From Rickettsia typhi (GTDB taxonomy: Bacteria > Pseudomonadota > Alphaproteobacteria > Rickettsiales > Deianiraeaceae): a stretch of 35,639 nt of DNA. The stretch spans positions 1-35,639 of the forward strand of contig CAMCQG010000012.1 of NCBI GenBank assembly GCA_945876965.1, given 5' to 3'. This document shows, in pieces, positions 18,035 to 27,322 of this stretch; position 1 is the stretch's first letter; the number at the start of each line of letters is the position of its first letter. The notes under the pieces are model-generated. The model worked only from the letters and a program-made list of their open reading frames with translations. It had not been told where the DNA came from and made no database searches. The position numbers were made by a program, and so were the translations under genes.

Positions 18035-19951
18035 TTAAAGCTTAACAGAATCATACACAATTAGCGATTCGGTAACACGCATAATATAGTTAACGGTTTC
18101 ATTATAGGGTATAGATTCAATCCAATTAATATTTGAATATTTATCATCTGTTGGTCTACCATAATCAGAAATCCATCTTTCAACAGCAGTGGGCCCAGCA
18201 TTGTATGCAGCCAAGGCTAATGTATTATTTTTGTAGCGATTGAGTAATTTTTGCAACAAATGTGATCCTGCAATTATATTTGCATCATGATTACTAATTT
18301 TTTTATTTTTCATATTTAACTCTTTTGCAATATCTTTAAAAACAAAATCTCTAACTTGCATCATTCCTTTTGCATTTTTTTTGCTAGTTGTACTACCATT
18401 AAACATGCTCTCCTTTAAAATAACAGCTTTTATTATTGATGAATACTGAGCATCGTCATGTTTTGGATATGAAATATCAATCAAAGGAACCCCATTTACC
18501 CTACCATATCTACCCATATTAATAGCGAATGATTGTGATGTTTTATGCGTTATACGATATAATCCAGCAGCCTTTAATTCTGGCTCCTCAGGCAAAGACA
18601 ATAAATATCTCGTATAAAACATTGCCGCATCATGCCTACCTAATACATAATTAATTTTTGCAATATATGTTAATAGGTTAACAACATTATCAGATTTATC
18701 GGTATAATTAAAAGCGTATCTTTTTAATTTATTTAAAGATGTAAAAATTAAATTATCAATATCATAATCTGTTTCAAAAATTGCCATTTGTCCATAAAAA
18801 TAAAATGGATGTTTTATTGCTAAATCATAGTATTTTTCAGCTTTATTGCTATTACCAAACTTAGCATACACTCTTCCAAGCCAATAATATCCTCGGGTAG
18901 AAGTTGCTGGATCTTTTGCGTCCGCAGTTAAATTTAAAAAAAACGGTAAGGCACTATTTGGCTCATTCAAATGTTCTAATTTTATCCAACCAGATAAAAA
19001 TTGCTGCATTATATAATTATCATTTTCAAAATTATTACAATGATTGGCAAGCTCATATGCTTGATTGTATTTTTCGGGGGTACCTTTTTTTATAATTTCA
19101 TGTATTGCATATTTATATTTTGCCCACAAAGCATTTTTTATCAAACCAGACGAGCCACATTGTGCTTTCATTCCAACTTTATAATATAAATCACCACTAT
19201 GTTTTTCTTTAAAATTATCAATTAAACTAATAACAATAATATCATCAACACTGTCTATTTTATCTAAAAATTCTAAATTTGTTATATTATTTTTACCAAT
19301 TTTTTCGGCAGCATTTATTGTGCTTAACATTTGCCTGTTTTTAATATAAGGCTTTATTTTTTCAAGAAAATTATATTGTTTATTTAACAACAATATTTTT
19401 GCTTGCTCAAAACTTGAATCTTCTGTTAATATATTTGAATATTGCTGTAAAAAACTATCCCAAATAACAACATTATTAAAATATGTTTCAGACCAAATTT
19501 TATTAATCAACCTAATGCATTTTGATCGCATATAATCCAATTTAATATAACTTCTTATCAATAATATTTTTTGTTCTAACGATAAATTACTATCAATAAA
19601 ATATTCATTTATCAGCTTATTTGCAATCTCCTTATCTACCTGCGACTGAGATATTTTTTCTAAAACTGGGGTAGCGAATTTATGGGCTATATTTTTTAAT
19701 TCAGGATATTTTATAAATATATTATATATTTGCTCTAAATCAACATCAAAATAACTTAAGCCAACCAGCATTGTTGCATCTTTTAATACAGGTATTTGAA
19801 TATCATTATATTCGGCAAAAGATTTTTTTTTAGCAGAACTAATTGCCTCTATACTAAGCTTTATATCGCTCTCAAAATCATTTTCATTTACATCATAAAA
19901 TGTGTCTGCGTTTGCAAAATTAAAAAATATAAAAAACAATAATATTCGCAT
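18035..19951 (-). CDS. slt: Soluble lytic murein transglycosylase
   Basis: A 638-residue periplasmic lytic transglycosylase that cleaves glycan strands of peptidoglycan to 1,6-anhydro products. A short signal peptide (about 15 residues ending ANA) is followed by a long helical, TPR-like superhelix, as in Slt70. The catalytic SLT domain is C-terminal: E514 in AVILKESMFNG, GMMQV, and ALAAYNAGPTAVERW. The start overlaps the mlaC stop by one base (TAATG), so the two envelope genes are coupled. Confidence 0.94.
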   Translation of the reverse strand: MRILLFFIFFNFANADTFYDVNENDFESDIKLSIEAISSAKKKSFAEYNDIQIPVLKDATMLVGLSYFDVDLEQIYNIFIKYPELKNIAHKFATPVLEKISQSQVDKEIANKLINEYFIDSNLSLEQKILLIRSYIKLDYMRSKCIRLINKIWSETYFNNVVIWDSFLQQYSNILTEDSSFEQAKILLLNKQYNFLEKIKPYIKNRQMLSTINAAEKIGKNNITNLEFLDKIDSVDDIIVISLIDNFKEKHSGDLYYKVGMKAQCGSSGLIKNALWAKYKYAIHEIIKKGTPEKYNQAYELANHCNNFENDNYIMQQFLSGWIKLEHLNEPNSALPFFLNLTADAKDPATSTRGYYWLGRVYAKFGNSNKAEKYYDLAIKHPFYFYGQMAIFETDYDIDNLIFTSLNKLKRYAFNYTDKSDNVVNLLTYIAKINYVLGRHDAAMFYTRYLLSLPEEPELKAAGLYRITHKTSQSFAINMGRYGRVNGVPLIDISYPKHDDAQYSSIIKAVILKESMFNGSTTSKKNAKGMMQVRDFVFKDIAKELNMKNKKISNHDANIIAGSHLLQKLLNRYKNNTLALAAYNAGPTAVERWISDYGRPTDDKYSNINWIESIPYNETVNYIMRVTESLIVYDSVKL

Positions 19952-20574
19952 TATTTTTTATTATTTATAATAGATTCTAAGTGAGGTATAATTGCCTCTA
20001 AGCCGTGTTCATCAATATAAGAATTAAATTGACTACGATAAGACAAAGCAATGCTGACCCCCTCGCCTATTAAATCTATAACTTTAAATTTATTATTTTT
20101 TTCATCCAATGTTTTAACGATAATTTTTATATCAATTTTATTACCATTTTTTGCTTCAATATAAAAACTTATTACATCATCTGTTGCATTTGTTTTTATA
20201 ATTCTTTCGTTAAAAACTAAATCTTGTTTATTTGCATTTTCTGCAATTGAAAATTTAGTTGCCCAGTTTTGACATAATAATTCTTTATATAGCTCAACAA
20301 ATTTTTTAAAATCTTCTACACTCATAGCCCTACCCTGAGACCCTAATGCTATTTTTGCATTCCATTCAAAATCCATTTCTTTTTCTATCATTCCACGGAT
20401 TTTAGTGATTTTTTGCTCCTTTGTGATACCTTTGGTTGTCATTGTGTCAAAGATAAAATCCCCTAACCCTTTAACATAATCTAATTTTTTATTTTGTAAC
20501 TCTGTATTGACAGCGTAAACATTTGCCGTGCACATAAAAGCAAATATTATAAAACCTGATAATAATTTTTTCAT
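19951..20574 (-). CDS. mlaC: MlaC-family phospholipid transport protein
   Basis: A 207-residue periplasmic protein of the MlaC/Ttg2D family, which carries phospholipids between the outer and inner membranes in the Mla pathway. A Sec signal (MKKLLSGFIIFAFM, then cleavage near VYA) is followed by the family core: DFEWNAKIALGSQGRAMS, FKKFVELYKELL, the strand region around DDVISFYIEA, and KFKVIDLIGEGVSIALSYRSQF. The other mla genes are not in the window; the partner here is slt. Confidence 0.9.
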   Translation of the reverse strand: MKKLLSGFIIFAFMCTANVYAVNTELQNKKLDYVKGLGDFIFDTMTTKGITKEQKITKIRGMIEKEMDFEWNAKIALGSQGRAMSVEDFKKFVELYKELLCQNWATKFSIAENANKQDLVFNERIIKTNATDDVISFYIEAKNGNKIDIKIIVKTLDEKNNKFKVIDLIGEGVSIALSYRSQFNSYIDEHGLEAIIPHLESIINNKK

Positions 20575-20718
20575 TTTTTTAAAATATTAAATACTTTTTT
20601 ATCGTTCTTTGTATTAAAATTAAAAAGCAACCAATTTTATATAAATCATTTTTAATCAAAAAATATTGACTATAATAAATTTTAAAAAACCGATATATAA
20701 AATTAATATATAAAATTT

Positions 20719-21537
20719 ATGGCACTTTCGAGTTTATTTGTATTTGATATAGAGACTATTCCAGATGTTGAAGCTGCGGTGAATTTACTTGGTGAATGCG
20801 ATGATTTAAGGCAGGGTTTGACAGATTATCATTTAGAAATGACCGATGGTAAAAACAGTTTTCATAGACAGTTATTTCATAAAATAGTTTGTTTAAGCTT
20901 TGTTTCTGCTGACATAGAAATGGTTGGCGGTAAAGAATATTATCATTTAAAAGAAATTCGCACGGGAGGTAAAATTGATAGCGAAGAAAAAGAATTGGTT
21001 GAAAAATTATGTAGCCATTTAAACAAGGAAAAACCAAGGCTAATTAGCTTTAATGGTAGAACTTTTGATGTTCCTGTTTTAAAATATCGGGCTTTAAAAT
21101 ATAATCTGCCGATGGACTGGTTTTATAAATCTGGTGATAAATGGAATAGTTATACAAATCGTTATAGTTTGGATTGGAATTGCGATCTTTTGGAGGCATT
21201 TTCTGATTTTGGTTCGTCTGCAAAAATTAAAATGAAGGAAGTCTGTGCTTTACTTGATATTCCTTGTAAATATGGCAATGATGGTGGCGATGTTATGCAG
21301 ATGTATGACGATGGAAAAGTTCAAGAAATTCGGGATTATTGCGAGGTTGATGCACTTGTTACATATATTTTATATTTAAAATACGCGTTACATACAGGTC
21401 TTACAAATACACAGTTATATAAAAAATCTTTGCAAGAATTGATTGACTATTTAGAGACAGAGAGAATGTTAAGACCTCATTTTGGAGAGTTTTTAGATTT
21501 ATGGATAAAATGTAGCAAAAATGGACAAATCAGTTGA
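20719..21537 (+). CDS. Predicted 3'-5' exonuclease (PolB-exonuclease-like)
   Basis: A 272-residue protein of the family related to the exonuclease domain of PolB-type DNA polymerases (DNA_pol_B_exo2). The DEDD acidic motifs are visible: FDIETIPD near the N-terminus, ISFNGRTFDVPVL in the middle and YCEVDALVTYILYL towards the C-terminus. No polymerase domain is attached. A DNA repair or nucleic-acid trimming role is likely but not proven. It overlaps tsaC by 17 nt. Confidence 0.9.
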   Translation: MALSSLFVFDIETIPDVEAAVNLLGECDDLRQGLTDYHLEMTDGKNSFHRQLFHKIVCLSFVSADIEMVGGKEYYHLKEIRTGGKIDSEEKELVEKLCSHLNKEKPRLISFNGRTFDVPVLKYRALKYNLPMDWFYKSGDKWNSYTNRYSLDWNCDLLEAFSDFGSSAKIKMKEVCALLDIPCKYGNDGGDVMQMYDDGKVQEIRDYCEVDALVTYILYLKYALHTGLTNTQLYKKSLQELIDYLETERMLRPHFGEFLDLWIKCSKNGQIS

Positions 21538-22063
21538 TATTATTTTAAATGGCGGTGTTGTTATTTTGCCAACAGAAACAGTTTATGGGCTATGTTGCTT
21601 AGCCAACAATACATCCGCTGTTAATAAAATATATAAAATAAAAAAGAGAAACTTTGATAAACCGATGAGTATTTTAGCTTATAGTATTGAGCAAATTATG
21701 GACTTTGCTGATGTTTGCGAGGAAGCTAAAAATATTTTAAAAACAGGAAAAACTGCCGTGTTAAAAACAAAAGATACTTCTTATTTTTCTAAGGCAATTT
21801 TTGGAAAAACAGATGGTAGCACAATTGGTGTCAGAATTCCGCAAAACGAAGAGTTGTTATATATATTAAAACAAATATCTAAACCAATCGTTGCAACATC
21901 TGTCAATATATCTGGCGAAAAAGCAATTTGTATTGCATCCGATATCGATGAAGATATCTTGTTGCAAGTTGATTTTATTGTCAGGCGTGATGAAATTTGT
22001 TGCGGTATTCCGTCTCAAATTATTGATTTTACATCAGGGGAAATAAGGTTTATAAGAAAATAA
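21521..22063 (+). CDS. tsaC: Threonylcarbamoyl-AMP synthase (YrdC/Sua5 family)
   Basis: TsaC makes L-threonylcarbamoyl-AMP from threonine, bicarbonate and ATP, the first step of the tRNA t6A37 modification. The 180-residue protein is the short, single-domain form. It has GGVVILPTETVYGL, the K..K....KP.S segment (KIYKIKKRNFDKPMSI), IGVRIP and PIVATSVNISGE. The Sua5 C-terminal domain is absent. It begins inside the end of the exonuclease gene, so the two are coupled. Confidence 0.93.
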   Translation: MDKSVDIILNGGVVILPTETVYGLCCLANNTSAVNKIYKIKKRNFDKPMSILAYSIEQIMDFADVCEEAKNILKTGKTAVLKTKDTSYFSKAIFGKTDGSTIGVRIPQNEELLYILKQISKPIVATSVNISGEKAICIASDIDEDILLQVDFIVRRDEICCGIPSQIIDFTSGEIRFIRK

Positions 22064-22137
22064 ATAATTTCTTGCGAATTAAAATTATCAACCATATATT
22101 TCAATTAAGTTTAATTAAAGTTAATTTTTATTAAGAT

Positions 22138-22935
22138 ATGAAGATGTTTGAAAAAATAAAAGGAATGTGGTGCTATGATAATTCAAGCTCATGTTCTACT
22201 AAAAAATGTGAAACAGAAAAATGTCAATACACTGCTTTTGCTGTTTGTTATATAAAAAAATTCTTATTTGTTTTAGTGTGTTTTGTAATTATAGCTCCAG
22301 CTATGGCCTACTTTGCTGCACCAAAAATTATACATAGATATTTATTAAATAATCCAGAAGCTATTATTGAGTCTGTTCAAAAATTCAGCGAACGCAAAAA
22401 CCAAGAGGCACAACAAGAATCTGTTGGTAAAGTTGACGAGGTTTATCAAGAAGCAATAAAAGATACATCTGCTCCTTTTGTTGGAAATAAAAATGGTTCC
22501 CATATTGCTGTTGTTTTTTATGATTACTCTTGTGGTTATTGCAAAAAAGAAGCTAATGAACTTAAGATTCTAGCTAACAAGGATTCGCAATTAAAAATTA
22601 TATTGAAAGATCTTCCTTTGTTTGGCGAAAAATCTGTAATTGCAGCAAAAGCATCTATGTATGTTTTCTCTAAGCATCCTGCTAAATTTGAAAATTTCCA
22701 TTTTAAGTTAATTATGGCAAAAGATGCAAATGAGCAAACAATTAATAGCATTGCAAAATCTGTTGGAATAGAAGAAAATATTGTTACATCAAGTAAATCT
22801 TCTTTTGAATCAGAAATTCGTAGCAATTATGTTCAGGCAGGAGAAATAAGAGTTGACGGAACACCTGCTATGATTATTAAAGGTAAACTACATATGGGTT
22901 TCAAATCTGCTGATGAAATTTCTAAGCTATTCTAA
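22138..22935 (+). CDS. Membrane-anchored DsbA-family thiol oxidoreductase
   Basis: A 265-residue protein with a thioredoxin-fold DsbA domain facing the periplasm. The active site is C132-G-Y-C135 (YDYSCGYCKKEA) and the cis-Pro loop is VDGTPAMII. One membrane helix spans about residues 38-61, then a basic and Gln-rich linker leads to the domain. The N-terminal ~37 residues, predicted cytoplasmic, hold five cysteines (C12, C19, C24, C29, C37), unusual for this family. It is followed by a clear terminator. Confidence 0.9.
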   Translation: MKMFEKIKGMWCYDNSSSCSTKKCETEKCQYTAFAVCYIKKFLFVLVCFVIIAPAMAYFAAPKIIHRYLLNNPEAIIESVQKFSERKNQEAQQESVGKVDEVYQEAIKDTSAPFVGNKNGSHIAVVFYDYSCGYCKKEANELKILANKDSQLKIILKDLPLFGEKSVIAAKASMYVFSKHPAKFENFHFKLIMAKDANEQTINSIAKSVGIEENIVTSSKSSFESEIRSNYVQAGEIRVDGTPAMIIKGKLHMGFKSADEISKLF

Positions 22936-22945
22936 TATATATAAT

Positions 22946-22974
22946 ATAGCCCCAAAACTGGGGCTATTCTTTTA
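22946..22974 (+). terminator. Rho-independent terminator
   Basis: A perfect 8-bp stem ATAGCCCC/GGGGCTAT (22946-22953, 22960-22967) with loop AAAACT, followed by TCTTTT. It lies 11 bases after the dsbA-like stop and ends that transcript. It is the only classic terminator I see in the window. Confidence 0.88.
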
Positions 22975-22987
22975 ATTCTATTATAAA

Positions 22988-23497
22988 GTGTTCATAATTT
23001 TACAGCATTCAATAGTAAAATCTTTGCTTATTATACCAATATTTTTTTTATCTGTTGTGCTGAATAACTACTACTATTTAAGCATCATAATATATTCATT
23101 GTCTTTGATTATTCTTTTTGATCTAACTATTTACAAAAAATTACCAATACCTTTAATTATATTCGGATTATCATCTGCAATGCTTGACGCTTATAATAAC
23201 AATATTATCGGTATAACATTTTTATCTGCAATATTAGCATCCCATATATTAAAATTTTTCTTAATCATTATTAACTACACAAACTATCTTAATGTGTATC
23301 GCGTTCAAGCTTTTGCATTTTTTTTTATTTCATTTAACACCATTTTTGTTATTTTAAAAAAAATAATATGCAAAAACGATATAACAATATTTTCAACACT
23401 TACAGCACCAATTATAATTATTTGTATGTATTGTTATATAAACTATAAAAGACAAAAAAATAACAGATATCTATATCAGACAACAAAATATGATTAA
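22988..23497 (+). CDS. MreD-like membrane protein
   Basis: A 169-residue integral membrane protein with about five hydrophobic segments and short loops. The second and third segments resemble MreD: a basic loop (IYKKLPIPLIIFGLSSAM), then LDAYNNNIIGITFL, which fits the MreD pattern of a buried Asp about eight residues before a Gly. MreD is part of the rod-shape elongasome. mreB, mreC and mrdA are not near. The start is a GTG at 22988, as no ATG is placed early. It overlaps mrp by 8 nt. The family call is tentative. Confidence 0.5.
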   Translation: MFIILQHSIVKSLLIIPIFFLSVVLNNYYYLSIIIYSLSLIILFDLTIYKKLPIPLIIFGLSSAMLDAYNNNIIGITFLSAILASHILKFFLIIINYTNYLNVYRVQAFAFFFISFNTIFVILKKIICKNDITIFSTLTAPIIIICMYCYINYKRQKNNRYLYQTTKYD

Positions 23498-24476
23498 TAA
23501 TTTACAAGATATTATTTATAATATTAAAATGCCCGATACTTGTCAGACCTTAAAAAAAAGCAACATTGTATGTTCTGTTATAAACGGCGTTAATTTATCC
23601 TTGCAAAAAACAATAAAAATTATCATAGATTTTGGCAACAATCCTGTAAATCAAAATAGCTTAACAATCTTAGAACAAAAAATTAAAGCCGCCACAACTT
23701 TAAATATAGACGAAAAAACACCATTCAAAATTGTTTTTATTGGCGAAAAAATAGAAAATTTTGCAATACGCACTAGCAGTAAAATTGATTTGCAAGGAAT
23801 TTTTAAGCCAGTGTCTAAGGTAAAAAAAATAATTGCAGTTTGCTCTGGAAAAGGCGGGGTTGGAAAATCAACAATTACCAGCAATTTAGCAATTAAGTTG
23901 ATGCAAGGTGGTAAAAAAGTTGGCATTTTAGATGCAGATATATATGGGGCATCTATACCAACAATTTTTGGCATAGAAAATCAAGAGATGATAATAGTTG
24001 ATGGTAAACTGGAGCCTATCAAAAAATATGATATTTCTTTGGTTTCTATCGGATTGTTAACTCAGTCAGATACTCCAATAATTTGGCGAGGACCTATGCT
24101 TTCTAAGGCTCTATATCAAATGTTTAGGCAGACAAATTGGGAGGACTTAGATTATCTTCTTGTTGACACGCCACCAGGAACCGGCGATATCCATATATCA
24201 TTGATGCAAAATTATCCAATAGATGGAATAATTTTAGTTTCAACAAACGATCGTTTATCTCAGCTAAACACAAACAAAACAGCGACACTTTTTAAAAATT
24301 TTGGCATTTCAACAATAGGAAAAATCATGAATATGTCAGATATTGTATCTGATGATGCAAACGATTGCATTGCATTTAATAAAAAAATAACTGATGGCAA
24401 TAATTCTGGAAAACCATTCACTTTAAACAATAATGATGCTTTTTGTAAAAATATAATTTCTCAGTTGCTTTTATAA
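23490..24476 (+). CDS. mrp: Mrp/ApbC-type iron-sulfur carrier ATPase
   Basis: A 328-residue P-loop ATPase of the Mrp/NBP35 family, which moves Fe-S clusters to apoproteins. An N-terminal MIP18-like region precedes the ATPase domain. The domain has CSGKGGVGKST (deviant Walker A, 119-128), GILDADIYGAS, IIWRGPMLSKAL and LLVDTPPGTGD. The usual continuation after ENMS with CxxC and the FG.GG segment is missing: here NMSDIVSDDANDC is followed by unrelated sequence. The bridging Fe-S ligands seen in well-studied members are therefore absent. Confidence 0.9.
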   Translation: MINNLQDIIYNIKMPDTCQTLKKSNIVCSVINGVNLSLQKTIKIIIDFGNNPVNQNSLTILEQKIKAATTLNIDEKTPFKIVFIGEKIENFAIRTSSKIDLQGIFKPVSKVKKIIAVCSGKGGVGKSTITSNLAIKLMQGGKKVGILDADIYGASIPTIFGIENQEMIIVDGKLEPIKKYDISLVSIGLLTQSDTPIIWRGPMLSKALYQMFRQTNWEDLDYLLVDTPPGTGDIHISLMQNYPIDGIILVSTNDRLSQLNTNKTATLFKNFGISTIGKIMNMSDIVSDDANDCIAFNKKITDGNNSGKPFTLNNNDAFCKNIISQLLL

Positions 24477-24521
24477 AAAAAGCTATTTAGAGAATTATTT
24501 ATTATATAAAAAATTATATTT

Positions 24522-25865
24522 ATGAAGATAAAATTGGATAAAAATACTAAGCTAATAAGAAAGTTTAAAATTGTTATAAGCAAAACAGAGGTTGCAGAGC
24601 AAATTCAAAAACAAGTTGAAAAACAGGCTCCAAAAATTAAAATGGATGGTTTTCGTGCTGGAAAAGTGCCACTTGATATAATCAAGCAAAATTATGCAGG
24701 ATCTTTTTTTAAAGATGCAGTTGGGTATTTTATAGAAAATGCTCGTAAGAATATTTTAGATGAAAATAAATTCTCTTTGGCGTCAGCACCGTCATTTGAA
24801 GAAAGTGGAGGATTAAAACCCGATTCCGATATTGAATTTTATTTAAATTTTGAATTGTGGCCAGAAATTCCTGATATTAAATATAATAAAATCTCAGTTG
24901 TTCAGCCAATCGTAAAAATGAACGATAAAGAACTTGACGAACAATTATCAATTATGTCTGATCGTTTTGCCGAGCTTCAATTGATAGAAGATGCTAATCA
25001 TAAAACTGTCTTAAAAAATGTTGTAGACATTGATTATTCTGGCAAAGTTGATGGCATTCTATTTGAAGGGGGAACTGCACAGAATCAACAATTAGAACTG
25101 GGATCTGGCACTTTTATTCCAGGATTTGAAGAACAATTAATTGGTTTTTTAGCTGGCAACGAAGCTATCGTAAAAGTTAAATTCCCTGATGAATATCATA
25201 GCGAACAATTGGCTGGAAAAAATGCAGAATTTGATGTAAAAATTAATAAAATATATACAAAAATATCTCCAAAAATCGATGATGAATTAGCTAAAAAATT
25301 TGATTCCGATACTATTGTTGCGTTAAAAGATAAAATTAAAACTAGGGCAACAGAGGAGTATAATAGTGCTACAAAAAGTATTTTAAGACCTCGCGTAATA
25401 GACTTAATTGCCAAAGATTATGATTTTGATTTGCCAGAATCTGTTTTAAAAAAAGAAATTGAAGCCCGTAAGCAAACCTTAATTAAGCAAAACGAAGAAA
25501 AATCAGAAAAAGAGAAATTATCAGAAAAAGAAATTGATAAAAAATCAGTGACAGATTCTGAAATAACCCTAAGATCTGCATATTTAAAAAATTATTGGAT
25601 GGAGCAATATAAAGTTGCCGTGACAGAAGATGATTTTAAAAAAGCTTTGATGGAAGAAACATTTAGAAACGGCGGAGATTACAAGCAAATGCTTGATATT
25701 TATACCCAGTATCCAAAATTAAAACAATATTTGGTATCTGCAGTTGAAGAGCAAAAGATTTTTGATAATATATTCCCTTTGTTAAAAATAAAAGAAAAAG
25801 ATATGACAAAAGCCGATGCAGATTTGTATTTAGAAAAGCTAAAAGCTGATGAAAATTTATTATAA
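24522..25865 (+). CDS. tig: Trigger factor
   Basis: The ribosome-associated chaperone with peptidyl-prolyl isomerase activity, 447 residues, a normal length. The ribosome-binding signature is GFRAGK (43-48) in KMDGFRAGKVP. The FKBP-like PPIase domain is in the middle (VDIDYSGKVDG, then LGSGTFIPGFEEQLIG), and the long helical C-terminal chaperone arms follow. The tmk start lies 5 nt after its stop. Confidence 0.96.
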   Translation: MKIKLDKNTKLIRKFKIVISKTEVAEQIQKQVEKQAPKIKMDGFRAGKVPLDIIKQNYAGSFFKDAVGYFIENARKNILDENKFSLASAPSFEESGGLKPDSDIEFYLNFELWPEIPDIKYNKISVVQPIVKMNDKELDEQLSIMSDRFAELQLIEDANHKTVLKNVVDIDYSGKVDGILFEGGTAQNQQLELGSGTFIPGFEEQLIGFLAGNEAIVKVKFPDEYHSEQLAGKNAEFDVKINKIYTKISPKIDDELAKKFDSDTIVALKDKIKTRATEEYNSATKSILRPRVIDLIAKDYDFDLPESVLKKEIEARKQTLIKQNEEKSEKEKLSEKEIDKKSVTDSEITLRSAYLKNYWMEQYKVAVTEDDFKKALMEETFRNGGDYKQMLDIYTQYPKLKQYLVSAVEEQKIFDNIFPLLKIKEKDMTKADADLYLEKLKADENLL

Positions 25866-25870
25866 TTGAC

Positions 25871-26509
25871 ATGCTTTTTATAACAATTGAAGGTATTGAT
25901 GGGTCTGGCAAAACTACTCAAATTGATAAGCTCGCTGATTTTTTTCAAAAAGCAAATAAGCCAACCCTTATTACCTCTGAGCCAGCAAAATACGGAACTA
26001 TGGGGGATCAGATTTATAAAATAATAAAAGAAAATAAAGAATCTACCCCAATTTGCGATTTATTGCTGGTTTATACTTTGCGAAATTTACATGTAAAAAA
26101 TATTATAAAACCAGCATTAAAAAATGATACAACCGTTATTTGCGGTAGATATATTGATTCAAGTATAGCGTATTATGCAAGAGATATAAAAAAATATGAT
26201 GAATCTGTTGATAAAGTTTTATCGCTACATAATATGGCTGCAGATAACCTAATGCCAAATTTAACATTTTTATTAGATATTCCCGCTAAGATTGCAGTTG
26301 AAAGAATGATAACCCGCAAAGGGGCTGATAAATTTGATCATATGAAAACTGAAAAAATGGAATCTATCCGTCAAATTTTCTTACACAATGCAAATTGCGG
26401 TATAGGCAAAGACAGAACGCACGTAATAGATGGTACATTAAATGAAAATGCTATTTTTGAGTGCATTTTGGAGACTATTGCGTTACATCAAAATGAGCCA
26501 AAAAAATAA
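25871..26509 (+). CDS. tmk: Thymidylate kinase
   Basis: dTMP kinase, which makes dTDP for DNA synthesis. The 212-residue protein has the P-loop EGIDGSGKTTQ (7-17), TSEPAKYGTMG where the family has T.EP.....G, the substrate motif GRYIDSSIAYY, and the LID-like RMITRKGADKFD. No other nucleotide enzyme is in the same group; its partner upstream is tig. A 139-bp spacer without visible features separates it from the converging truB. Confidence 0.93.
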   Translation: MLFITIEGIDGSGKTTQIDKLADFFQKANKPTLITSEPAKYGTMGDQIYKIIKENKESTPICDLLLVYTLRNLHVKNIIKPALKNDTTVICGRYIDSSIAYYARDIKKYDESVDKVLSLHNMAADNLMPNLTFLLDIPAKIAVERMITRKGADKFDHMKTEKMESIRQIFLHNANCGIGKDRTHVIDGTLNENAIFECILETIALHQNEPKK

Positions 26510-26648
26510 TATAGCTATAACTAAGAATCAAAAAACACATTGCTATTTAATATATCTTATGTATCATACTCTATAAATTGATAAATAAGGACAAATAAAA
26601 CCATTATCAATAGTTATATTTAGAATTATTCTTTGGCTGTCTTTTTTG

Positions 26649-27317
26649 TTAAATAAATTTTAAATCATCAAGATTGATACTATCTTTAATATTAAACTGC
26701 CCAACCCTATTGCGAGTTAACTCAATTAAGTGAGCCTCACTACCTACACTGCGAGCAAGATCTGTTATTAATTGCCGAATATATGCACCCTTACCTGAAT
26801 TTACAACAAACCTAAAACAATCATCGCCAATTTTTTCTATAATTTCAAATGAAAAAATTTCAATATTTTTGGCACGAGAATCAGCTATTTTTTGTAACTC
26901 TTCAAGACTCAAATCACCTTCTCTTGCAATATCACAAAGTCTTTTTCCTTCAATTTTTATTGCTGAATAAACCGAAGGAGATTGCATAAAAGTGCCTAAA
27001 AAATTATCTTCAATGGCATTCTTTAATTCTTCTATGATTGGAATTTTAGTGCTGGTTGCAATTGGCTTTCCCTCAATATCCCCTGTATCAGTTGATATTC
27101 CAAATTTTGCAACACATTCATATTCTTTATCGCTTGCTACAACAACCTCTATTTGTTTTGTTGCCTTGTTTATAGCAACAGGCAAAACACCACTTGCAAA
27201 AGGGTCCAATGTTCCTGCAAAACCACATTTTTTAATTCCGGTTTTTCTTTTAAAAATTGATAATGCATCATTAGAGCTTATCCCTACCGGTTTATTTATA
27301 TTAAAAAAATCATTCAT
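26649..27317 (-). CDS. truB: tRNA pseudouridine(55) synthase, short form
   Basis: TruB makes pseudouridine 55 in the T-loop of most tRNAs. The catalytic Asp is D38 in GFAGTLDPFASGVLP. NINKPVGISSND, SAIKIEGKRL and GKGAYIRQLITDLA are the other family motifs. At 222 residues it ends right after the catalytic core; the extra C-terminal domain found in the longer E. coli-type enzyme is absent. It lies 5 nt downstream of the potassium channel gene on the minus strand. Confidence 0.94.
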   Translation of the reverse strand: MNDFFNINKPVGISSNDALSIFKRKTGIKKCGFAGTLDPFASGVLPVAINKATKQIEVVVASDKEYECVAKFGISTDTGDIEGKPIATSTKIPIIEELKNAIEDNFLGTFMQSPSVYSAIKIEGKRLCDIAREGDLSLEELQKIADSRAKNIEIFSFEIIEKIGDDCFRFVVNSGKGAYIRQLITDLARSVGSEAHLIELTRNRVGQFNIKDSINLDDLKFI

Positions 27318-27322
27318 TGTTT

